A stretch of 64,000 nucleotides of DNA from Streptomyces sp. NBC_00335 (GCF_036127095.1 NZ_CP108006.1:1922001-1986000); one strand, 5' to 3'; counted from the stretch's first letter, positions 17,654 to 26,231 are shown. The notes: a model not told the origin generated them from the sequence alone. A program made the numbers and translations.

Positions 17654-18076
17654 ATGAATCCCACGGAGAACATCAATCACGACGCCGTGCTGCGCGCCCG
17701 GGTGGCGCTCCTCGGATCGGGCACGCTGCCCGTCCGGGAGCGGGTGGCCGCCTATCGCGTCCTCGTCCGGGTGAGTCCGTTGGCCTATCTGCCGCTGCTG
17801 GCGGCCGCGTTGTACGCGTACAGCCGTCAGGAGTTCGCCCACCGGCCCGGGATAGCGCTTGCCCTGCGCGCCGAGTCCGTCGCCGCGGCGCGCCGGATGG
17901 GCGCGCTGGAGCCCGGGGAGACCCAACTGCTCCTCACCGCACTGGTGCACTACCGCGAGCAGCTGCTCCTGATGGAGCGTCCGGAGGAACTGGCTTCTGT
18001 GGAAACGGAGATGACCGCCCTCGTGGCCTCGGGCGGCGGATCGCCGGGCGTGCGCTGGGACCTCAGAGGAGCGTAG
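17654..18076 (+). CDS. Hypothetical protein, mostly helical, 140 residues
   Basis: No recognised domain. Alanine- and leucine-rich helices dominate (VSPLAYLPLLAAALYAYSRQ; ALVHYREQLLLMERPEELAS), resembling short TPR-like proteins, but no repeat can be aligned with confidence. The 3' end overlaps the convergent methyltransferase gene by 14 bp. Confidence 0.6.
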   Translation: MNPTENINHDAVLRARVALLGSGTLPVRERVAAYRVLVRVSPLAYLPLLAAALYAYSRQEFAHRPGIALALRAESVAAARRMGALEPGETQLLLTALVHYREQLLLMERPEELASVETEMTALVASGGGSPGVRWDLRGA

Positions 18077-18974
18077 CCGCCAGTTCCGCGATGCGGTCGG
18101 GGCCGATGCGGCAGCAGCCGCCGATGAGGCGGGCGCCGGTGCGGCGCCAGGCGGCCGTGGGCCAGGGGGCGGGGGTGACCGGGGCCCGCCAAGTGGCGGT
18201 GGCGGGCTCCCAGACCGAGCCGTCGTTGGGGTAGGCGAGCAGGGGTTTGGCGGTGACGGTGGCGGCCGCTTCCAGGGCGGGCAGGACCTCCGCCGGGTCG
18301 CAGCAGTTCACGCCGACGGCGATGACCTGCGGGGACCCGGCAGCGAGGGCGAAGGCCTCGGGCAGGGACTGGCCGGCCCGGGTCCGGCCGCCCTCGACGG
18401 TGTAGCTCAGCCAGGCGCGGGCGCCGGTCTCCGCGAGGACGGTGAGCAGGGCCTCGGCCTCGGTGGCGTCCGGAACCGTCTCCAGGGCGAGGACGTCGGG
18501 GCCCTCGGCCAGCAGCGCCGCGATCCGGGGCCGGTGGAAGTCGGCCAGCTCGCGCACGCTCAGCCCGTACCGGCCCCGGTACTCGGAGCCGTCCGCCAGC
18601 ACCGCCCCGTACGGGCCCACGGACGCGGCGACCCACACCGCGCGGTCCGCCGCCCGGGCCGCCGCCTCGGCCAGACGGACGCTGCGCCGCAGCAGGGCCG
18701 TGGTGCGTTCGGGGCCGTACCCGTGCCGGGCGAAGGCGGCGTACCCCACCTGGTAGCTCGCGGTGATCAGCACCGCGGCGCCGGCCCGTACGTAGGCGGT
18801 GTGGGCGGCCGTCACCTGCTCCGGCCGTTCGGCGAGGACCCGGCCCGTCCACAGTCCGCCGGACAGGTCGCAGCCCTGGTCGGCGAGCTGGTTGCTCAGC
18901 CCGCCGTCCAGGAGCACGGTCCGCCCGCCGGGGCCGGTCAGGGCCCCGGCGAGCGGGCGGGAGGCGCGGGGCAC
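18063..18974 (-). CDS. mmuM: Homocysteine S-methyltransferase
   Basis: A 303-residue betaine/S-methylmethionine-type homocysteine methyltransferase that makes methionine. The three zinc-ligand cysteines are visible in AVGVNCCDPAEV and LIGGCCRIGPD, and the N-terminal LLDGGLSNQLADQGCDL and ITASYQVGYAAF match the family. GTG at 18974 is the closest start giving the normal N-terminus. It lies 14 bp after the luciferase-like gene on the same strand. Confidence 0.9.
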   Translation of the reverse strand: MPRASRPLAGALTGPGGRTVLLDGGLSNQLADQGCDLSGGLWTGRVLAERPEQVTAAHTAYVRAGAAVLITASYQVGYAAFARHGYGPERTTALLRRSVRLAEAAARAADRAVWVAASVGPYGAVLADGSEYRGRYGLSVRELADFHRPRIAALLAEGPDVLALETVPDATEAEALLTVLAETGARAWLSYTVEGGRTRAGQSLPEAFALAAGSPQVIAVGVNCCDPAEVLPALEAAATVTAKPLLAYPNDGSVWEPATATWRAPVTPAPWPTAAWRRTGARLIGGCCRIGPDRIAELAATLL

Positions 18975-18988
18975 GGTCGCCGCTCCCG

Positions 18989-19912
18989 TCAGCCGAGCTG
19001 GGACTGGACCCGGGAGGAGATCAGCTCCAGGTGGTCCAGATCGCCGAGGTCGAGCAGTTGGAGGTAGAGGCGGGAGGAGCCGACCGCCTCGTAGGCTCCG
19101 ATCCGGTCCACGACCTCGGCCGGGGAACCGGCCAGGCCGTTGGCCTTGAGATCCGCCACGTCGCGGCCGATGGCTGCGGCCCGCCGGGCCACCTCGGCGT
19201 CGTCCTTGCCCACGCACACGACGAGGGCGTTGGAGTAGACGAGGTCGCCGGGCTTGCGGCCGGCGAGCTCGGCGGCCGCGCGGACCCGGCCGAACTGCCG
19301 CTGGCTGTCCGCGATCGAGGCGAAGGGCATGTTGAACTCGTCCGCGTACCGGGCGGCGAGGCGCGGGGTGCGCTTCGCGCCGTGGCCGCCGATCAGGACC
19401 GGGATCTTGTCCTGGGCCGGCTTGGGCAGCGCCGGGGAGTTCTCCACCTGGTAGTGGACGCCCGTGTAGTCGAAGGTGGCGCCGGGCGCGGTGGCCCACA
19501 GCCCGGTGACGATCTCCAGCTGCTCCTCCAGCCGGGCGAGGCGCTCGGCCGGGAAGGGGATGCCGTACGCCTTGTGCTCCTCCTCGAACCAGCCCGCACC
19601 CAGGCCGAGTTCGATCCGACCGCCCGACATCTGGTCGACCTGCGCGACCTGGATGGCGAGCACGCCGGGGAGCCGGAAGGTGCCGGCCGTCATCAGCGTG
19701 CCCAGCCGGATCCGCTTGGTCTCGCGGGCCAGGCCCGCCAGGGTGATCCAGGCGTCGGTGGGCCCGGGCAGACCGTCGGCCGCACCCATGCGCAGGTAGT
19801 GGTCCGAGCGGAAGAAGGCGTCGAAGCCCAGGTCTTCGGTGGCCTTGGCGACGCTCAGGAGGGTGTCGTAGCTCGCGCCCTGCTGGGGCTCGGTGAAGAT
19901 ACGGAGATCCAT
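18989..19912 (-). CDS. LLM-class F420-dependent oxidoreductase
   Basis: 307 residues of the bacterial-luciferase-like fold: DLRIFTEPQQGASYDTLLSV at the start, FRSDHYLRMG, GTLMTAGTFRLPGVLAIQVA, MSGGRIELGLGAGWFEEEH and IPVLIGGHGAKRTPRLAARY. These are hallmarks of actinobacterial F420-dependent oxidoreductases. Substrate unknown. ATG at 19912 begins MDLRIF, the standard family start. Confidence 0.88.
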   Translation of the reverse strand: MDLRIFTEPQQGASYDTLLSVAKATEDLGFDAFFRSDHYLRMGAADGLPGPTDAWITLAGLARETKRIRLGTLMTAGTFRLPGVLAIQVAQVDQMSGGRIELGLGAGWFEEEHKAYGIPFPAERLARLEEQLEIVTGLWATAPGATFDYTGVHYQVENSPALPKPAQDKIPVLIGGHGAKRTPRLAARYADEFNMPFASIADSQRQFGRVRAAAELAGRKPGDLVYSNALVVCVGKDDAEVARRAAAIGRDVADLKANGLAGSPAEVVDRIGAYEAVGSSRLYLQLLDLGDLDHLELISSRVQSQLG

Positions 19913-20132
19913 GTCCCCATCCTGCCCTGAGTCACCCGGCTGCCTCCGGTGTCCACACCACCGAGCCGGGCATCGGGGCCCGTGTGCCGCGGATGCGCAA
20001 CCAGAACCGGAGGCATACCCAGCGGGCCGGAGCACGCCGGTACCGGTGGAGCTTTGTCCATGAGCACTGGACCGGCGGACGACGAGCCTTCGCCGCCCCC
20101 GCGGAGACCGCTGGAGCCGAACCAAGAGGTCC

Positions 20133-20685
20133 ATGACCAGCGCCAAGGGCGCTGTGATCACCCTCGACGCCGCGGCCGGCGCGATCGTGGCGGCCTGGGG
20201 CCTGGGGCCTGGGGCCTGGGGCCTGGGGCCTGGGGTCTGGGGTCTGGTGGAACTCATCACGGGTGGCGGAGGCCCTCCGCCACCCGATCCGCACCTCACC
20301 ACCGCCGAACGCGTACAAGAATGCGAGGCGGCCCACGGCATGAACGGAGCGCCCCAGAAACCCACGTCCAACGGGTCGACCGTGTTCGCCACCTGCTCCC
20401 GGTCTCCGCCCAAGCTCGCGGATCCGGACGGCTACTTCGCGATCCCCGTGAACACGGAGCATCTTGAGGACGGGTCGGAGACGACCAACGACAGCGAGGC
20501 CACCCGCGTCACCGGACATGGCTCTGGTGGAGCGGACGGATCCAGCGAAGCCGGCCACCGGCGCCCGGGTCGGCTATCCGAGCCTGGAGCCCTGGAAAGG
20601 TGCGCTGCCCTTTGACCCCGGGAGCCCCGAAGCCGTCGTGGTGCAGGCCGCGCGCTACCAAGTCGATCAAGTGACCTGCGCCTGA
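20133..20685 (+). pseudogene. Probable frameshifted gene for a membrane-anchored secreted-domain protein
   Basis: Two coding-like stretches lie in different frames. The first (from ATG 20133) has a hydrophobic anchor (KGAVITLDAAAGAIVAAWGL) followed by ERVQECEAAHGM, VFATCSRSPPKLADPDGYFA and SETTNDSEATR, a pattern I associate with actinobacterial extracellular domains that have paired Cys and a DADGY motif. The likely continuation (MALVERTDPAKPATGARVGY ... ARYQVDQVTCA, stop at 20685) is in another frame, joining near 20510. Seven-base tandem repeats lie inside the anchor. Both stretches show a high-GC third position. It may be a broken gene or a sequence error. Confidence 0.4.
20192..20247. repeat. 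Eight tandem 7-bp repeats (GGGCCTG/GGGTCTG)
   Basis: Consecutive 7-bp units within the putative membrane anchor of the broken gene. Because 7 is not a multiple of 3, gain or loss of one unit shifts the reading frame. Confidence 0.85.
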
Positions 20686-20993
20686 CCGGACACCGGGCGG
20701 AGGGTCTCGGGGCAGGCCGCCGCCGGGCACGTCGACCACGGGGAGGCCGAAGCCCGCCTTCCGATCCATGCCGCCTCCTGCTCCTTTCCACCCCGGTTCC
20801 ACCCCCGCTCCACCCCGGCCGGGTGAATCTGAGCGGGCCTGACGGTCCGCCGCCGCCGTGCCAGTGACCAGCCCGGATGGGGATCGTTGGCTCGGACGGA
20901 GCCGGACCGCCCGGCCCGCGCGCCGGCGGCGTTCGCCGGTGCGTCCACCGCCCCCTTCCGCCTCTCGGAAGGGCCAGGGCCGAGGAGGCCGCC
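20686..20993. other. Intergenic stretch without a supported gene
   Basis: 308 bp between the broken gene and the next small gene. A minus-strand ATG at 20769 with a purine-rich leader opens an 86-codon frame running back over the broken gene, but its product has no recognisable feature. Otherwise nothing is seen. Confidence 0.4.
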
Positions 20994-21281
20994 ATGTCCC
21001 AGGAGTCCGCGCCGGAGACCCACCGGCAATCCCGTCAGGACTGTCAGACCGGGCAGGCAGCGCACGACCACGCACGCCAGGAGTCCGCGGTGCCCGCCCA
21101 GGGCGGCGCGCCGAAGGGCCTGCTGCAGCAGATGGAAGAGCTGATGGCGGCGCTGAACGCCGACCTCTCGCAGCTCGACGCCGACCTCCAGTCCTCCACC
21201 GACCGCAGCCCCGGCACCGCGCTGCCCCAGGGCGCCCGCACCCCGGAGAGCGAAGACCGCCCGTCCTACCGGTCCTTCTGA
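20994..21281 (+). CDS. Small hydrophilic protein with an amphipathic helix
   Basis: 95 residues from ATG 20994, preceded by a good GAGGAGG Shine-Dalgarno. The ends are polar and disordered (Gln/Ser/His-rich N-terminus, PESEDRPSYRSF C-terminus); the middle GLLQQMEELMAALNADLSQL is a strong amphipathic or coiled-coil helix. Family and function unknown. Confidence 0.55.
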   Translation: MSQESAPETHRQSRQDCQTGQAAHDHARQESAVPAQGGAPKGLLQQMEELMAALNADLSQLDADLQSSTDRSPGTALPQGARTPESEDRPSYRSF

Positions 21282-21334
21282 CCGCCCGGGTCCCGTCGCG
21301 CGCGACGGGACCCCACCGAAGCACCCCGCACGCC

Positions 21335-21895
21335 GCAGCACCCCGGCTCGAGCCACCCCGCCTCGGCCCACGCCGACCCAGGCCACGCCGGCCCGGCCCA
21401 CCCCAGCTCGGCCCACCCCAGCTCAGGCCAACCCGGCTCAGGCCACCCCAGCTCAGGCCAACCCGGCTCAGGCCAAACCGCCTCGGCCCACGCCAGCTCA
21501 GGCCAACCCGCATCGGGCACCCCGCCTCGGGCCACGCCAGCTCAGTCCACCCGGCTCGGGCACGCCTCCTCGGACCACGCCAGGTCAGGCCAACCCGCCT
21601 CGGGCCACGCTGGTTCAGCCCACGCCAGCTCAGTCCACCCGGCTCGGGCACGCCTCCTCGGACCACGCCAACTCAGTCCACCCCGACTCGGTCCACCCCA
21701 GCGCAGGCCCCCTCGGGCACGCCCCCTCGGGCCACCCTGCCTCGGCACGCCTCCTCGGGCCACGCAGGCTCAGCCCACCCCAGCTCGGTCCACCCCAGCT
21801 CGGTCCACCCCGGCTCGGTCCACCCCGGCTCGGGCACGCCTCCTCGGGCCACCCCGGCTCAGGCCGCCCCACCGCAGGCCACCCCGGCTCATGCC
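21335..21895. repeat. Degenerate 15-bp minisatellite, about 560 bp
   Basis: Imperfect head-to-tail units of the form CTCGGCCCACCCCAG (variants with CAGCTCAGGCCAACC and CGGCTCGGGCACGCC). All plus-strand frames and several minus-strand frames stay open because the unit is a multiple of 3 and contains few stop trinucleotides; the minus strand would encode WPELG/WPEPG pentapeptide repeats. No start, Shine-Dalgarno or codon bias supports a gene. Confidence 0.8.
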
Positions 21896-22374
21896 ACCCC
21901 GGAGGCGGATCCCCGCTCGCGCACGGCCATCCGGCGCAGGATCGCCCGGACCCGGTCGCTCGACTCGTCGGCCGCGTCTATCGACTCTATGCACTGCCAG
22001 TACAGACCCTCGTCGTCCGTCCCGCAGGCCACCCCGACCAGCGCTATGCCCACTTCGCCGAGCAGTGCCTGCAGCCCGAGCAACGCCTGCCGGGCGTCCG
22101 TCACCTCGGTCAACTGCGCCGCCCGGGGCGGGAGATCGGGCGCATAGCCCTCTCCGCGCAGAGCCGCCCGGTCGAGCACCCCGCAACCTCTTCCCCCCGC
22201 TTCACCCAGCCCCCGTGCCTCCGATCTCAGCTCCGGCGGCCCGGTGACCGCCAGCCAGCTCCCTATCCCCTGCGCGAGGGCCTGCGCCTGCCAGGCCTCG
22301 CCCACGATGTCCCAAGCAGCCCCGCTCTGCGCCAGCGCGTGCCGGCCGGCTGCGATGAGCCGTACCGCGTCCAT
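21889..22374 (-). CDS. Conserved Streptomyces hypothetical protein (DUF6099-like)
   Basis: 161 residues starting MDAVRLIAAGRHALAQSGAA. The helical N-terminus (AWQAQALAQGIGSWLAVTGP) and the Leu-rich middle (ARQALLGLQALLGEVGIALV) resemble proteins I recall as DUF6099; the name is from memory. The final codons run into the edge of the minisatellite. Confidence 0.6.
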   Translation of the reverse strand: MDAVRLIAAGRHALAQSGAAWDIVGEAWQAQALAQGIGSWLAVTGPPELRSEARGLGEAGGRGCGVLDRAALRGEGYAPDLPPRAAQLTEVTDARQALLGLQALLGEVGIALVGVACGTDDEGLYWQCIESIDAADESSDRVRAILRRMAVRERGSASGVA

Positions 22375-22498
22375 ATGCCGTCCCCCGTCCGCACGACATC
22401 TTGCCGTTCTCTCCACTACCCAGAGTGAGGGCAACGGGCCGGTAAAGCCAGGGGTATTCGGAAATTGTGGACACCGAAGATGGTTGTGGATATCGCCA

Positions 22499-22891
22499 TC
22501 ACTCCGAAGAGTGACGGTCTGCCCCGGGAGTGCCCGGGACGGGGAACCGCAACTCGTTCCGCTCGATCTTCGCGGCGAGCGCATCCAGCACATCGACCCC
22601 GAGGACCTCACAGAACTGCAGCAGGTAGGCGAGTACGTCCGCCACCTCATCGGCCACTCTGTGTGCGGTGTCCGGTTTCTCCATGACCTTGGCGGACTGT
22701 TCGGGCGTCAGCCACTGGAAGATCTCCACCAGTTCGGCCGCCTCCACGCTCAGCGCCACCGCCAGGTTCTTGGGCGTGTGGAAGGGTTCCCACCCGCGCG
22801 CCGCCGCGAACTCGGCGAGCCGCCGCTGGAGCCGGTCGATCCGCTCACCGGCCCCCTCTTCTCCCCCGGTCACTCCATGCTCTTCGCTCAT
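22499..22891 (-). CDS. MazG-like nucleotide pyrophosphohydrolase
   Basis: 130 residues of the all-alpha NTP pyrophosphatase fold. The metal-binding signature is visible as SVEAAELVEIFQW and, further on, RVADEVADVLAYLL; FHTPKNLAVAL precedes it as in RS21-C6/dCTPase-type relatives. It would hydrolyse an NTP or dNTP to NMP and PPi (house-cleaning role). It starts inside the stop of the preceding ATPase gene (ATGA), so the two are translationally coupled. Confidence 0.85.
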   Translation of the reverse strand: MSEEHGVTGGEEGAGERIDRLQRRLAEFAAARGWEPFHTPKNLAVALSVEAAELVEIFQWLTPEQSAKVMEKPDTAHRVADEVADVLAYLLQFCEVLGVDVLDALAAKIERNELRFPVPGTPGADRHSSE

Positions 22892-24714
22892 GCACCCAGG
22901 TCTACCACCGAGACCCCCGCGACCTCCCGGGCGGCCGCCGCGCAGGCCTCGCCCGCCGAGGCCGCCAGCCTGACCTGCCCGCGCCCGCACGCCAGTACGG
23001 CCAGCCGCAGCAGCTCGGCGGTCTGCCGGCCGTCCAGGTCCCGGTCGAAGCCGTCCGCGAGCACGGCCAGTGCCTGCCGCGCGGAGGGCAGTTCGGCCGC
23101 CGGATCCACGTCCAGGACGCCCGGCCCGGTCAGCAGCACCAGCGCGAGGGCCAGGAAACGCAGCTCGCCCGCGCCCAGCCGGGCCAGTTCGGTGGCGGGC
23201 CTGTCCGGGCCGCGGTCCAGCAGGCCGGTGACCGGGCCGCCCTCGGGAGCCCGTACGTCCAGCCCGGCGACCCAGCCCGCGCAGGCGGTACGGGCGGCCC
23301 CGGTCAGCAGGCCGTACCGGGTGCCGCACTCCAGGCGGGTCCGGCGCAGCACATCGGCCAGGTTGGCGCAGTCGGCCAGCAGCCGCCCCTCCCCCGGCAG
23401 GACCGGCTCCCGCATCCGCTCCGGGCGGGGGTCACAGGGGAACACCGCGCGCAGCGCGACCACCACTTGCTCGGCGGCGGCCAGCACCTGCCGCTGCCCC
23501 TCGGTGGCCCCGGCCACCCGCAGCGGGAGCAGCGCGGTCCCGAGCCGGTCGTCGGGCAGCGGGGCCCGGGTGACCCCGGTGGCTCCGCCGGTCAGCCAGG
23601 CCGCCTGTACGGACCGTCGCCCGGGGTCGCGGAGTGCGGTGGCGAGCAGGACCTGCCCGCCCACGGAGAGCCGCTCGCCGACGATCCGCAGCGTCGGCTC
23701 CGCCTGGACGGCGAGGTCGAGCCGGACCGGCCCGGCGGGGCCGTCGACCGTACAGCCGATCCGGAAGCCCCGGCGCCGCTCGGCATCGGGCACCGCCCGG
23801 TCCGGGATCCGGGCCCGCGGGTCGGGGAACACCTCCTCCAGGGTGGCCCCGGCGCCCAGGGCGGCCAGCGCTCCGTAGGCCTCCAGCACCTGGGACTTGC
23901 CGCTCCCGCTCGGCCCGGCGAAGAGGGTGACGGGCCCGAGAGCGAACCGTGCCCCGCGGTGCGCCCCGTAGGCGGAGAGCCGCAACTCGGTGACGGCGGG
24001 CCGCAGATGCGGGGCGCCTGCGGCGGGCGGGGCAGGGTCCTGGGCCGGAGCCGGAGCCGGAGCCTGGGGCGGAACCCGGACCGGGTCCGGGGCCTGAGCC
24101 GAAGCCGGGGCCGGAGCCTGGGGCGGAACCCGGACCAGGTCCGGGGCCGGGGCCGGGGCCGGAGCCGGGGCCGAGGCCGGAGCCGCGGCCGAGGCCGGAG
24201 CCGCGGCCGAGGCCGGAGCCGCGGCCGAGGCCGGAGCCGCGGCCGAGGCCGGAGCCGCGGCCGAGGCCGGAGCCGCGGCCGAGGCCGGAGCCGAGGCTAA
24301 GGCCGGAGCCGAGGCTAAGGCCGGAGCCGAGGCTAAGGCGGCCGGAGCCGGGGCTGAAGACGGAGCTGAGGCCGGAACTTGGGCCGACGCAGGCGCCTGT
24401 GCCCGTGCCCGTGCCCGTGCCGCGAGCGGAGCGCCAGCAGGAGCCGTGACCTGGCCAACGGCCAACTCCGGGCCGGCGAACACGGCGGAAGCCGTGGGGG
24501 CCGCGGGCAGGGCAGAAGCAGCGGAGGCGGGGAGCCCGGCCAACGCAACGGCGGGCGCAGCCGACGTGCCGGCGGGCAAGGCCGAAGCGACGGCGGGCGC
24601 AGCCGGAGCCGCGGAGGCCGTCGGCGCCGGTGAAGCAGGCGGCGCGGTCAGCGCGGTGGGAGGCGTGGCGGAAGCCGGGGCGGGGGCCGGTGGGGTGGCG
24701 AGGCGCGAGGTCAT
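22888..24714 (-). CDS. AAA/SMC-like ATPase with long Ala/Pro repeat N-terminus
   Basis: 608 residues. Residues 1-about 245 are low complexity, with seven near-perfect ASAAAP units and PAPASAQAPDPVRVPPQAP repeats. The ATPase begins VTELRLSAYGAHRGARFALG, Walker A is LFAGPSGSGKSQVLEAYGAL, and LARLGAGELRFLALALVLLT looks like an ABC-type signature followed by a weak Walker B (GVLDVDPAAELP). This layout resembles RecF/SMC-like single-domain ATPases. The real N-terminus could lie near residue 230 if the repeat is not translated, but no obvious internal ATG is present. Coupled to the MazG-like gene. Confidence 0.7.
   Translation of the reverse strand: MTSRLATPPAPAPASATPPTALTAPPASPAPTASAAPAAPAVASALPAGTSAAPAVALAGLPASAASALPAAPTASAVFAGPELAVGQVTAPAGAPLAARARARAQAPASAQVPASAPSSAPAPAALASAPALASAPALASAPASAAAPASAAAPASAAAPASAAAPASAAAPASAAAPASAPAPAPAPAPDLVRVPPQAPAPASAQAPDPVRVPPQAPAPAPAQDPAPPAAGAPHLRPAVTELRLSAYGAHRGARFALGPVTLFAGPSGSGKSQVLEAYGALAALGAGATLEEVFPDPRARIPDRAVPDAERRRGFRIGCTVDGPAGPVRLDLAVQAEPTLRIVGERLSVGGQVLLATALRDPGRRSVQAAWLTGGATGVTRAPLPDDRLGTALLPLRVAGATEGQRQVLAAAEQVVVALRAVFPCDPRPERMREPVLPGEGRLLADCANLADVLRRTRLECGTRYGLLTGAARTACAGWVAGLDVRAPEGGPVTGLLDRGPDRPATELARLGAGELRFLALALVLLTGPGVLDVDPAAELPSARQALAVLADGFDRDLDGRQTAELLRLAVLACGRGQVRLAASAGEACAAAAREVAGVSVVDLGA
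24170..24339. repeat. About nine tandem 18-bp repeats inside the ATPase gene
   Basis: Six identical GCCGAGGCCGGAGCCGCG units are followed by three GCCGAGGCTAAGGCCGGA-type variants. The unit is in frame and encodes the ASAAAP/ALASAP hexapeptides, so copy-number change would alter only linker length. Confidence 0.85.
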
Positions 24715-24781
24715 GCGCGGGACGGTACGGGCCGCCGGACCCCCCGTGGGTCCGGCGAACCGTTCCGCCCGCGGGACCTTC

Positions 24782-25177
24782 CTACGATCGGGGGACGGCC
24801 GCGGCCGCGATCCCCTCCACCTCGGTCCCGACGGGCGCCAGCAGGAAGACGTTCCGGTCGACCCGGTGCATCCCGCTGCCCAGCCCGAAGACCACGCCGC
24901 TGCTGAAGTCCAGGATCCGCTTGGCGACTTCGCCGTCCGCGCCCGTGAGGTCCAGCAGCACCGGGATCTGCGCGATCAGGTACTCCGCCACCTCCCGCGC
25001 GTCCGCGAAGACCTGGACCCGGATCACCACGAAGCGCCGCTGCTCCGCCGCGGACGCCCCCGGAACCGTGGGGATCGTGCGGTGATCCACCCGGGAGGGC
25101 CACTCGTTGCGGCTCCGCAGGGGAACCACCTGCGCGAGCCCCTCCCACTGTTCGTCGGTGACGTCGTACCTGCTCAC
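24782..25177 (-). CDS. SepF-like cell division protein
   Basis: 131 residues. After a 45-residue lead, FVVIRVQVFADAREVAEYLI, PVLLDLTGADGEVAKRILDF, GVVFGLGSGMHRVDRNVFLL match the SepF (DUF552) core that polymerises and anchors FtsZ. It lacks the N-terminal membrane-targeting amphipathic helix of the main SepF, so it is probably one of the paralogues Streptomyces carries. GTG start at 25177, overlapped by the stop of an 11-codon leader ORF. Confidence 0.82.
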   Translation of the reverse strand: MSRYDVTDEQWEGLAQVVPLRSRNEWPSRVDHRTIPTVPGASAAEQRRFVVIRVQVFADAREVAEYLIAQIPVLLDLTGADGEVAKRILDFSSGVVFGLGSGMHRVDRNVFLLAPVGTEVEGIAAAAVPRS

Positions 25178-25209
25178 CAGGCCGCCTCGGCCTTGCGCTT
25201 CATGTGCAT
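25174..25209 (-). CDS. Possible 11-residue leader peptide of the SepF-like gene
   Basis: ATG at 25209 follows a G-rich Shine-Dalgarno-like run and encodes MHMKRKAEAAW; its stop overlaps the GTG start of the SepF-like gene (GTGA). The arrangement would couple translation of the two. It is too short for composition tests, so it remains a suggestion. Confidence 0.3.
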   Translation of the reverse strand: MHMKRKAEAAW

Positions 25210-25323
25210 CCCCCCATCCTCTCGCGTTTCACCCGTTCAGCCCAACACCGACACGAGGCAGCTGAGACGCCCCGCCTGCCACCCTCCGCCCACCCCTCAC
25301 CTACCCCCCGCCCGTCGAGTAGG

Positions 25324-25342
25324 TTAGGTTAGGCATACCTAA
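25324..25342 (+). promoter_or_regulatory. Iron box (DmdR/IdeR operator)
   Basis: TTAGGTTAGGCATACCTAA closely matches the 19-bp actinobacterial iron box, in otherwise very GC-rich DNA. It is 40 bp before the DUF2470-like gene, so that gene should be repressed in iron sufficiency. Confidence 0.88.
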
Positions 25343-25381
25343 GTACGCGCCATCTCGCCACTCGGGACGACGGAGATCCAC

Positions 25382-26101
25382 ATGCACCTGCCCCTGCCGC
25401 TGCCCACCGACGCCGAGCGGATCCGGTCCGTCCTGGCCGCCGCCCACTCCATGACCGTCGTCACCGACGGCCGGCGCACGGAGATCCGCCACCTCGACGG
25501 CACCGACCCCCTCGGCCGGCTGCACCTGCACCCCGCCGATCCGAACGCCCGCTCCGAGCACCGCCCCGCGATCCGGCTGGAGTTCACGGACATCGCGCCC
25601 ACCCCCGTACGGGACCGCGTGCGCGCCCGGGTCACCCTCGTCGGGCGCCTGCTCACCCCTTATACGGACGGAAGCGCCGAAGGCTCCGGCTCCACCTGCG
25701 TGGAGTTCGGCCGGGCCGTCCTCGAAACCCCCGACGGCGCCCGCTCGTACGTCGGCCTCGAAGAGCTGGACGCGGCCGGCCCCGACCCGCTCGCCCCCTA
25801 CGAGGCCGGGATGCTCACCCATCTCCTCGACGACCACGCCGAACTGGTCACCCTCCTGCTGCGCCTGGTCCGGCCGCGGCCGGCGGCGGACGCGGGGGCC
25901 GGGTCCGCCGTCCTGCGCGCGCTGCCCCTCGCCATGGACCGGTACGGGATCACCCTGCGGCTGGAGGAGCGGCACGGGCACCACGACGTACGGATCCCCT
26001 TCCCCTCCCCGCTGGACGACGTGGAGCAGTCCGGGGCGCAGATCCAGGCCCTGTTCAGCGCGGCCCGGCGCAGCTCGCACCGCAACACCCTGCCCGCCTG
26101 A
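25382..26101 (+). CDS. DUF2470-domain protein, iron-regulated
   Basis: 239 residues. The C-terminal part (LRALPLAMDRYGITLRLEER, VRIPFPSPLDDVEQSGAQIQ) fits DUF2470, the domain found in HugZ-type heme-binding or heme-degrading proteins; the N-terminal part (LPTDAERIRSVLAAAHSMTV) begins a split-barrel-like segment. With an iron box directly upstream, a role in heme or iron handling is likely, but no heme-ligand residue can be assigned with confidence. ATG at 25382. Confidence 0.78.
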   Translation: MHLPLPLPTDAERIRSVLAAAHSMTVVTDGRRTEIRHLDGTDPLGRLHLHPADPNARSEHRPAIRLEFTDIAPTPVRDRVRARVTLVGRLLTPYTDGSAEGSGSTCVEFGRAVLETPDGARSYVGLEELDAAGPDPLAPYEAGMLTHLLDDHAELVTLLLRLVRPRPAADAGAGSAVLRALPLAMDRYGITLRLEERHGHHDVRIPFPSPLDDVEQSGAQIQALFSAARRSSHRNTLPA

Positions 26102-26231
26102 GCGACCTCCCCCGGGAATAGGCCATTCCGGAGCGGGCCGGAAAGAACGGAACGGCCGGAACTGCCGGAATGGCCGGAAAGGAGCGCTCGAACCCGGAAC
26201 AACGATCCCCCGAAGGCCTGTTGAAAGGATC

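Noticed and set aside
20509..20769. Minus-strand 86-codon ORF with a purine-rich leader
   Set aside because: It runs antisense to coding-like sequence, has no recognisable feature and the plus-strand frame has the better third-position bias.
21300..21895. Long open frames on both strands across the minisatellite
   Set aside because: The 15-bp unit keeps frames open automatically; no start site or codon bias supports translation.
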